From positions 1 to 11,027 of the forward strand of contig JARGGE010000055.1 of NCBI GenBank assembly GCA_029210865.1: 11,027 nt of DNA. Direction: 5' to 3'. Source of the DNA: Trueperaceae bacterium (GTDB lineage Bacteria > Deinococcota > Deinococci > Deinococcales > Trueperaceae). The notes under the pieces are model-generated. The model was not told the DNA's origin and searched no databases. It was given only the letters and a program-made list of their open reading frames with translations. Made by a program: the position numbers and the translations under genes. Position 1 is the stretch's first letter; each line of letters begins with the position of its first letter. Shown here one piece after another: positions 6,122 through 11,027 of the stretch.

Positions 6122-7351
6122 CTAGCGCCGATCCGTCGGCGCGCCGTCGTCAGCGTCGGCGGCGCTGCGGTCGGCCGCACCGTCGGCGCCGGCAGACGCG
6201 ACCGCGCCCTCCGCCCACGCGGCGCGGATCTCGGTGGAGGAGACGTCGGCGCGGAAGGCCGACTCGGGGAGCGCCTCGAACAGGTCGGCGTGTCGGTCGG
6301 GGACGTCGAGGCCGGCGAGGGTCACGAAGCGCCCGTCGGTCCGCCGTCCCGCCACCAGGAAGCGGCCGCCGGCGGCGCGGACGGCGTCGAGCGCGGTCGC
6401 CCGCTCCGACACGTCGGCGTAGAAACGCGGCTCCAGGATCCGGGCGGCGGTGTCCGCTCCCACCACGAAGACCGCGCCGGGCAGCAGCGCGGCCTTCGCG
6501 TCGAAGCGCGCGGCGCGCGTCAGCAGCAGCGGCGCCCGCCCGGTGAACTGGGTCGCGCGGCGGTGCGCCTCGTCGAGGTCGATGCTCGGCTTGTCGGCGT
6601 TGGCCACGGCCAACTCGAAGGCGACCGCGCGGCCCAGGTGGCGCTGCGCGGCGGCCGCCAGGCCCAAGTGGCCGTCGTGGAGCGGGTGGAACGAACCGCT
6701 CACCACCGCCCCGCCGCCCACCGGCCACGGCAGCGCGTCGACCGGCTCGCCGTGGACGTCGATCGCCAGGAGCGGGCGGCGCCCCTCCGCGAACGCGCGG
6801 AGCTCGGGCCCGGGCGCGAAGCGTCGCTCGAGCGCCTCGCCCGCGACCAAGGGCAAGGGGGTCGCCTCGAGCACCCCCTTGGCGTCGGCGACCGCCCGGA
6901 CCACCAGGGTGCTCACGAGCGCTTCCTCACCTGCTCGGTCGCGCGCGCCCTTGGCCAACGTGAGCCCGTAGAGGCGGACGCCGAGCCCGTCGGCGGTGGC
7001 GACCCAGGCCCGGTGCTCGCCGCGCTTGGGGCGATCGGTGGCGATCGTCGCCGTGCAGGCGACGCCGCACACCGCCTCTGCGGACCCCGCCAAGGCGCGG
7101 GCACGGGCCCGCGCGCGGGTGGCCAGCGCGACGGCCACCTCGGGCGCGACCGCCTTCGCCACCGGTCCGCCCACCCCCTCCTCGAGGGAACCGGCGGCGT
7201 AGCGGTCGACGGCCTCGAGCACGGTGCGCGAGGAACCCCCGACGGCATGGAGCCAGGCGAGCGCCTCGACCCCGGCACCGGCGAAGCTGTACACCACCTG
7301 CGCGGGCGCGGCATGGATGCGCGCGACCAGCGCGCGGAGGGCCTCGGTCAC
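6122..7351 (-). CDS. CinA-like domain fused to NMNAT/cytidylyltransferase-type nucleotidyltransferase
   Basis: Protein of 409 residues with two enzyme-like halves. Residues about 1-160 resemble the CinA C-terminal (PncC, nicotinamide-nucleotide amidase) fold: VVYSFAGAGVEAL places Ser22 where CinA has its ESCTGG serine, HAVGGSSRTVLEAVDRY matches the GSS segment, and VCGVACTATIATDRP the core strand. Residues about 212-380 are a HIGH-type nucleotidyltransferase: GSFHPLHDGHLGL (HDGH at 225-228), NADKPSIDL, FVVGADTAARI, and VSSTEIRAAW, the ISSTxIR counterpart. From memory it resembles a little-studied bacterial and plant family (Arabidopsis At2g01220). NAD-related salvage, deamidation plus adenylylation, is a hypothesis only. 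The last 30 residues are Ala/Asp-rich and likely disordered. Start is the GTG at 7351, giving VTEALRALVARIH; the upstream extension to 7534 would run into the divergent ATPase gene. Confidence 0.85.
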   Translation of the reverse strand: MTEALRALVARIHAAPAQVVYSFAGAGVEALAWLHAVGGSSRTVLEAVDRYAAGSLEEGVGGPVAKAVAPEVAVALATRARARARALAGSAEAVCGVACTATIATDRPKRGEHRAWVATADGLGVRLYGLTLAKGARDRAGEEALVSTLVVRAVADAKGVLEATPLPLVAGEALERRFAPGPELRAFAEGRRPLLAIDVHGEPVDALPWPVGGGAVVSGSFHPLHDGHLGLAAAAQRHLGRAVAFELAVANADKPSIDLDEAHRRATQFTGRAPLLLTRAARFDAKAALLPGAVFVVGADTAARILEPRFYADVSERATALDAVRAAGGRFLVAGRRTDGRFVTLAGLDVPDRHADLFEALPESAFRADVSSTEIRAAWAEGAVASAGADGAADRSAADADDGAPTDRR

Positions 7352-7357
7352 CCGCGC

Positions 7358-7363
7358 ATCATC
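7358..7363 (-). promoter_or_regulatory. Weak -10-like hexamer before the CinA/nucleotidyltransferase gene
   Basis: GATGAT on the minus strand lies exactly 6 nt before the GTG start. It keeps the A and final T of TANNNT but not the first T, so it is a partial match supported mainly by its spacing. Confidence 0.3.
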
Positions 7364-7403
7364 GCACGGAGCCCGGCGCCACCGAACGCGCCTGGGCACC
7401 GGG

Positions 7404-7424
7404 GCGCGTCCGCCAGGGACGCGC
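7404..7424. promoter_or_regulatory. Palindrome in the -35 region of the metal ATPase gene, candidate operator
   Basis: GCGCGTCC/GGACGCGC is a perfect 8-bp inverted repeat around a 5-nt centre. It ends 17 bp before the TACGCT hexamer at 7442, so it covers the expected -35 position. A repressor or activator site is inferred from position; the regulator is not encoded in the window. Confidence 0.4.
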
Positions 7425-7425
7425 G

Positions 7426-7440
7426 GCCGAGGCCCTCGGC
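7426..7440. promoter_or_regulatory. Second palindrome between -35 and -10 of the metal ATPase gene
   Basis: GCCGAG/CTCGGC is a perfect 6-bp inverted repeat with a 3-nt centre, one base after the first palindrome and one base before the -10 hexamer. Spacer-located dyads are the classic place for MerR-type regulators, but the short arms may be chance. Confidence 0.35.
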
Positions 7441-7441
7441 G

Positions 7442-7447
7442 TACGCT
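7442..7447 (+). promoter_or_regulatory. TANNNT -10 element, leaderless metal ATPase gene
   Basis: TACGCT precedes the ATG at 7455 by 7 nt (TGCCTCC). There is no Shine-Dalgarno, so the transcript probably begins at or within a base or two of the start codon. Confidence 0.55.
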
Positions 7448-7454
7448 TGCCTCC

Positions 7455-9404
7455 ATGGACGCCGACGAACTCCAAGCCGAACTCGCCGCCGAGCGCATCG
7501 CCCTGCGGTGGAGCATCACCTGGACCGCGCTCACGGCCGTCGGCCTCGCCGGAGGGCTCGTCGCCGGATGGACCGGCGCCGACGCGCTCGTGCCGTGGGC
7601 CTACGGGCTCGCGTTCGCCGCCGGCGGCGGGCCGGCCGGGCTCGAGGCGCTGCGCGCGCTGCGCCGCGGCAAGCTCGAGATCGACCTGCTGATGGTGCTC
7701 GCCGCGCTGGCCGCGGCGGCGGTCGGCGCCCCGCGCGACGGCGCCATCTTGCTGTTCCTCTTCAGCCTCGCCAGCACCCTCGAGGAGCGCGCGATGGGCA
7801 CCACCCGACGCGCGGTGGCCTCGCTCATGTCGCTGCGCCCCGACACCGCCCACGTCCTGGAGGACGGCGACCGCGAGGTCGATCGCCGCGCCGAGGAGGT
7901 TCCCGTCGGCGCGCTCGTGCGCGTCCGCCCGGGCGAACGGGTCCCGCTCGACGGCGTGGTCGACCGGGGCGCGTCCGCCGTCGACCAGGCGCCCATCACC
8001 GGCGAGTCCGTGCCGGTGGACAAGAACGCCGGCGACGACGTCTTCGCCGGGACGGTCAACGGCCACGGCGCGCTGGTGGTGCGGGTGACCAAGGGGGCGA
8101 GCGATTCGACGCTCGCGCGCATGGTGCGCCTCGTGACCGAGGCGCAGGCGGCCAAGGCGCCGAGCGAGCGCTTCAGCGACTGGTTCGGGCAGCGCTACAC
8201 GGTGTTCGTGCTGGTAGGAACGGTGGTCGCGCTCGGCGCCTTCTTCGCCTTCGGCCTGCCGGCGTCCGAGGCGTTCTACCGGGCCGCGACGCTCCTGGTG
8301 GTCGCGAGCCCGTGCGCGGTCGTCATCAGCGTGCCGGCCGCCGTGTTGTCGGCGCTGGCCGCCGGCGCGCGCCGCGGGGTGCTGTTCAAGGGCGGCGGCG
8401 CGCTCGAGGCGCTCGCCGAGATCGACGGCATCGCCTTCGACAAGACCGGGACCCTGACGCGCGGCGTCATGCGCGTGGTCGACCTGGCCCCGCTCGCGCT
8501 CGACCAAGAGGGACTGCTCCGGGTCGCGGCGGCGCTCGAGACCGCCTCCGAACACCCGATCGCGCGCGCCGTGGTCGCGCACGCGCAGGAGCTCGGGATC
8601 GAACCGGTCGACGCGGTGGACGTCCAGGCGCGGCCGGGCCACGGCGTCACCGGGCAGGTGAACGGCTACCGGGCGTGGGCCGGCAACCGCCGGCTCGCGC
8701 GCGCCGAGGGGATGGACCTCGACGCCGAGGGCGAGGCCCACGCGGCGCTGACCGCGCTCGAGGACGCCGGCCGCACCGTGGTGGTGGTGGCCGATCACGG
8801 CGGCACGGGGGGCGCCTGGCGCCTGCTCGGGCTGATCGGGGTCGCCGACACGCCCCGTCCGCACGCCGCCGAGGCGCTCGCCGAGCTCCGCGCCGCGGGC
8901 GTCCGGCGCATCGCGGTGCTGACCGGCGACCACGCGGTGGTCGCGCACGCCGTGGCGCTCGACCTCGGGCTCGCCGACGAGGACGCCCACGCCGACCTGC
9001 TGCCGGAGGACAAGGTGGCGCGCGTACGGACCTTCGCGGAGGCGGGGCCGGTCGCGTTCGTAGGCGACGGCGTCAACGACGCCGGGGCGCTGGCCACCGC
9101 CGGCGTCGGGATCGCCATGGGCGCCGCCGGCAGCGACGTCGCGCTCGAGACGGCCGACATCGCGCTGCTCTCCGACGACCTGCGGCGCCTGGGCGAGGCG
9201 GTGCGCCTCGCGCAGGCGACCAAGCGGGTGATCCGCCAGAACCTCGGCTTCGCCCTCGGGATCATGGCGATCATGGTGGTCGCGACGGTGGTCGGCGGCC
9301 TGCCGCTGCCGCTGGGCGTCGTCGGGCACGAGGGCGGGACGCTCCTGGTGGTCGCGAACGGCCTGCGGTTGCTGGGGCGCGGCCGCGAACCGAAGACCAC
9401 CTGA
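7455..9404 (+). CDS. P1B-4-type transition-metal exporting ATPase
   Basis: Heavy-metal P-type ATPase of 649 residues that pumps divalent transition metals out of the cytoplasm using ATP. Four hydrophobic segments precede the actuator domain, whose TGES is at 182-185. The membrane metal site is SPC (285-287), not the CPC of Cu or Zn/Cd pumps. The last transmembrane segment has HEGGT (625-629). SPC plus HEGGT defines subgroup P1B-4, known for Co, Fe(II), Zn, Ni or Cd efflux (CoaT, CtpD, PfeT relatives). Catalytic signatures are complete: Asp329 in DKTGTLT, HP at 367-368, GHGVTG in the nucleotide domain, and GDGVND at 537-542. No N-terminal HMA or His-rich metal-binding domain is present, which is normal for this group. 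The ATG at 7455 is supported by TACGCT 7 nt upstream; an in-frame upstream extension runs into the divergent gene. Two palindromes overlap its promoter, suggesting metal-responsive control. Actual metal specificity is not determinable. Confidence 0.95.
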   Translation: MDADELQAELAAERIALRWSITWTALTAVGLAGGLVAGWTGADALVPWAYGLAFAAGGGPAGLEALRALRRGKLEIDLLMVLAALAAAAVGAPRDGAILLFLFSLASTLEERAMGTTRRAVASLMSLRPDTAHVLEDGDREVDRRAEEVPVGALVRVRPGERVPLDGVVDRGASAVDQAPITGESVPVDKNAGDDVFAGTVNGHGALVVRVTKGASDSTLARMVRLVTEAQAAKAPSERFSDWFGQRYTVFVLVGTVVALGAFFAFGLPASEAFYRAATLLVVASPCAVVISVPAAVLSALAAGARRGVLFKGGGALEALAEIDGIAFDKTGTLTRGVMRVVDLAPLALDQEGLLRVAAALETASEHPIARAVVAHAQELGIEPVDAVDVQARPGHGVTGQVNGYRAWAGNRRLARAEGMDLDAEGEAHAALTALEDAGRTVVVVADHGGTGGAWRLLGLIGVADTPRPHAAEALAELRAAGVRRIAVLTGDHAVVAHAVALDLGLADEDAHADLLPEDKVARVRTFAEAGPVAFVGDGVNDAGALATAGVGIAMGAAGSDVALETADIALLSDDLRRLGEAVRLAQATKRVIRQNLGFALGIMAIMVVATVVGGLPLPLGVVGHEGGTLLVVANGLRLLGRGREPKTT

Positions 9405-9431
9405 CCGGCGGCCCGACGCGGGCGCGGGCGA

Positions 9432-9471
9432 CCTGCGCCGAGCGCCGCCGACCCGCGCCGCTCGGCGCAGG
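9432..9471 (+). terminator. Strong hairpin after the metal ATPase gene, probable terminator
   Basis: A perfect 13-bp inverted repeat, CCTGCGCCGAGCG / CGCTCGGCGCAGG, with a 14-nt loop begins 27 nt after the ATPase stop. It lacks a U-tract, as many GC-rich terminators do. It would separate the ATPase transcript from cysQ, which has its own promoter. Confidence 0.55.
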
Positions 9472-9517
9472 CGACCCACGCAACGGTCGGACGGGTGGCG
9501 GCGCGGACGGACGGCTG

Positions 9518-9527
9518 GTGGCGCCAC
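9518..9527. promoter_or_regulatory. Palindrome abutting the cysQ -10 element
   Basis: GTGGCGCCAC is a perfect 10-bp palindrome ending one base before the TACGAT hexamer. It could be a regulator half-site, but a self-complementary decamer of mostly G and C can arise by chance here. Confidence 0.2.
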
Positions 9528-9528
9528 G

Positions 9529-9534
9529 TACGAT
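9529..9534 (+). promoter_or_regulatory. TANNNT -10 element, leaderless cysQ
   Basis: TACGAT is separated by exactly 6 nt (GCGGCG) from the cysQ ATG at 9541. No ribosome binding site intervenes, so the transcript probably starts at the ATG. Confidence 0.6.
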
Positions 9535-9540
9535 GCGGCG

Positions 9541-10341
9541 ATGCTGCCGCAACCCTTCGCCCCCCTCCGCGACGCCGTGGCGGCGCTCGCGCGCGACGCC
9601 GGCGCCGCGATCCTCGACGTGTACCGAGGCGCGTTCGACGTCCAACTCAAGGGCGACGCGACCCCCGTCACCGAGGCCGACCTGCGCGCCCACGCGCTGC
9701 TGACCCGCGGACTGCGCGCCCTCACCCCCAGGCTGCCGGTCTTGAGCGAGGAGCAGGCCGCGGCGCCGTACGAGGTCCGCCGCGCGTGGACCCGCTTCTG
9801 GCTCGTCGACCCGCTCGACGGCACCCGCGAGTTCGTCAACCGCACCGGCGAGTTCTCGGTCAACGTCGCGCTGGTCGAAGCGGGGCGACCCGTCTTCGGG
9901 GTGGTCCACGACCCGCTGGCGGCCGTCGATTACGCCGGGGCGCCCGGCGCCGGCGCGTGGCGGCGCGAGGGCGAGGGCCCGTGGCGACCGCTGCGCGTCG
10001 CCGCCCCGACCGACCGAACCTTGCGCGTCCTGACGAGCCGATCGCATGCCGGCGGTCGCACGCGCGCCTGGCTCGACCGGATCGCGACCGACTGGGACGT
10101 GCGCACCACCGCGCGCGGCAGCGCGATCAAGGCCTGCCTGGTGGCCGCGGGCGAGGCCCACCTCTACGCGCGGCTCGGGCCGACCTCGGAGTGGGACACC
10201 GCCGCGTCGCAGGCCGTCCTCGAGGCCGCCGGCGGCGTGCTCCGCGCGATCGACGGCGACGCGCCGCTGCGCTACAACAAGCCCGACCTGCGCAACCCCG
10301 AGTTCTACGCGGCGTGGGGGCCGGAGGCGCCGCACCCCTGA
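9541..10341 (+). CDS. cysQ: 3'(2'),5'-bisphosphate nucleotidase CysQ
   Basis: Cytoplasmic Mg-dependent phosphatase of 266 residues in the inositol monophosphatase superfamily. It removes the 3'-phosphate of adenosine 3',5'-bisphosphate (PAP), the by-product of sulfate assimilation and phosphopantetheine transfer, and can act on PAPS. Visible motifs in order: KGDATPVTEAD (38-48), LSEEQ (68-72) with a metal-binding glutamate, DPLDGTREFVNRTGEFSVN (90-108), and GPTSEWDTAASQA (213-225) with Asp219. The REF..R.GEF.VN extension after DPLDGT and the tail PLRYNKPDLRNPEF match CysQ rather than SuhB-type inositol monophosphatases. The ATG at 9541 has a TANNNT hexamer 6 nt upstream. No other sulfate-assimilation gene is in the window. 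The last 37 bp overlap the convergent lnt-like gene. Confidence 0.93.
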   Translation: MLPQPFAPLRDAVAALARDAGAAILDVYRGAFDVQLKGDATPVTEADLRAHALLTRGLRALTPRLPVLSEEQAAAPYEVRRAWTRFWLVDPLDGTREFVNRTGEFSVNVALVEAGRPVFGVVHDPLAAVDYAGAPGAGAWRREGEGPWRPLRVAAPTDRTLRVLTSRSHAGGRTRAWLDRIATDWDVRTTARGSAIKACLVAAGEAHLYARLGPTSEWDTAASQAVLEAAGGVLRAIDGDAPLRYNKPDLRNPEFYAAWGPEAPHP

Positions 10342-11027
10342 CGCGGGCGGCGTGCCCGAGCGGCGGCCGCCACGACCCAGGCGAGTGCGACGGCGGCAGC
10401 GACGCCGCGCGGCCCGACGCGGGCGTAGGGCGTCGTCCAGGCGAGCGGGCTCGCGAGCGACGCGACGAACCCCGGGCTGCCGGGCGGCGCGTCGGCCACC
10501 AGGCGTCCGCCGAAGCTCCAGGCCATCGACGGACCGTCGTGCGAGGCCACCACCACGGGCTTCCCCGTGGCCCAGGCGAGCAAGCGACCGGAGCGGGCGT
10601 GCCACCAGGGGGTGGCCGTCGCGCCGGCCCAGCCGTCGTGCACGAGGACCACCAGGGCGTCGGCCTCGAGGCTCCGCGCCCGCGCCGCGGCGAGGTGCAG
10701 CGACTCCCAGCAGACGAGCACCCCCCACCGCCACCCGGCGGCCAGGACCGGCCAGCGCTCGCCCACCCCGGGGGTGAGCCACGCCTCGAAGCGAGGCACC
10801 AGGTGGGCCTTGTCGACGCCCCACGCGGTGCCCGTCGAGGACGCGAGCAGCGCGGCGTTGCGCCAGCCGCCGGCCGCGTCGGTCCGGTACGCGCCAGCGA
10901 GCAGCGGGGCCCCGAGCGCGCCGCTGGCGACCGCGAGCGGCGCGCGGGCGTCCTCGGCCACGAAGCCGAGCGCGGTCTCGGGCCACACGTGGAGATCGGC
11001 CGCCCACGTCGACGCGCGCCCCACGAG
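10305..11027 (-). CDS. lnt: Apolipoprotein N-acyltransferase (Lnt)-like, 5' part outside window
   Basis: The visible 240 codons are the nitrilase-type catalytic domain and a final membrane helix. The reading frame stays open to the right edge, so the N-terminal membrane domain lies beyond it. Lnt transfers an acyl chain from phospholipid to the N-terminal cysteine of lipoproteins, on the periplasmic side of the inner membrane. The Glu-Lys-Cys triad is present: Glu in VWPETA (codon at 10977-10979), Lys in DKAHLVP (10809-10811), Cys in LVCWES (10710-10712). After it, VHDGWAG replaces the usual N-D-x-W-F-G, and ASHDGPS stands where E. coli has the TNNG region, so it is a divergent member. VAAAVALAWVVAAAARA near the C terminus is the last helix. 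The C-terminal 11 codons and the stop overlap the end of cysQ. Another membrane-linked nitrilase is possible but less likely. Confidence 0.75.
   Translation of the reverse strand, partial: LVGRASTWAADLHVWPETALGFVAEDARAPLAVASGALGAPLLAGAYRTDAAGGWRNAALLASSTGTAWGVDKAHLVPRFEAWLTPGVGERWPVLAAGWRWGVLVCWESLHLAAARARSLEADALVVLVHDGWAGATATPWWHARSGRLLAWATGKPVVVASHDGPSMAWSFGGRLVADAPPGSPGFVASLASPLAWTTPYARVGPRGVAAAVALAWVVAAAARARRPRQGCGASGPHAA

Noticed and set aside
6118..6129. Perfect 12-bp palindrome GGCGCTAGCGCC centred on the stop of the CinA/nucleotidyltransferase gene
   Set aside because: It has no loop, is too short for a terminator, and such GC palindromes are expected by chance here.
5765..9703. Very long plus-strand open frame of about 1300 codons
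   Set aside because: It runs antisense to the exported-protein and CinA/nucleotidyltransferase genes, then out of frame through the metal ATPase. Its translation is Arg/Ala/Gly/Pro-rich with no family motif. Stop codons are rare in shadow frames at this GC.
7359..9863. Minus-strand open frame of about 830 codons opposite the metal ATPase
   Set aside because: Composition is Arg/His/Gly-rich low-complexity and it is the antisense of a gene with complete P-type ATPase motifs.
1..11027. tRNA, rRNA, CRISPR array, insertion sequence, phage or defence genes
   Set aside because: Looked for and not seen: genes are contiguous conserved coding regions, gaps are under about 140 bp, and there are no regularly spaced repeats or transposase-like proteins. 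I found no support for a new multi-gene system in this window.

Overview
This is a gene-dense, very GC-rich (well above 70% by eye) bacterial chromosome segment. It holds eleven protein-coding genes; the two at the window edges are cut. I see no RNA gene, insertion sequence, CRISPR array or phage gene, and no intergenic gap exceeds about 140 bp. A β-barrel-like exported protein and an apolipoprotein N-acyltransferase suggest a diderm cell. Five of ten visible starts have a TANNNT hexamer 5-7 nt before the ATG and no Shine-Dalgarno sequence, the arrangement described for leaderless genes in Deinococcus. With the extreme GC this points to a Deinococcota (perhaps Trueperaceae-like) genome. That placement is inference; leaderless TANNNT promoters also occur in Actinobacteria.

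Layout. Minus strand 1-3138: the lipid II flippase MurJ (3' end outside the window), a small [2Fe-2S] ferredoxin with a good ribosome binding site, and an MFS transporter. Plus strand 3137-3949: an aldo/keto reductase whose ATG overlaps that of the divergent MFS gene by two bases. Minus strand 3951-5011: an AzlC/AzlD amino-acid exporter pair joined by an ATGA overlap. Minus strand 5106-7351: an exported β-rich protein of unknown function, downstream of a fused CinA-like/nucleotidyltransferase protein. Plus strand 7455-10341: a P1B-4-type transition-metal efflux ATPase, then CysQ. Minus strand 10305 to the right edge: the catalytic part of an Lnt-like N-acyltransferase, convergent with and overlapping cysQ.

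The genes do not form one pathway. They are housekeeping envelope functions (murJ, lnt), export and homeostasis (AzlCD, MFS, metal ATPase), redox proteins (ferredoxin, aldo/keto reductase) and nucleotide metabolism (cysQ, the CinA-nucleotidyltransferase fusion). The points most worth a second look are the leaderless promoter pattern, the fusion protein, the paired palindromes before the metal ATPase gene, the orphan exported protein, and a MurJ that appears to lack a conserved transmembrane arginine.
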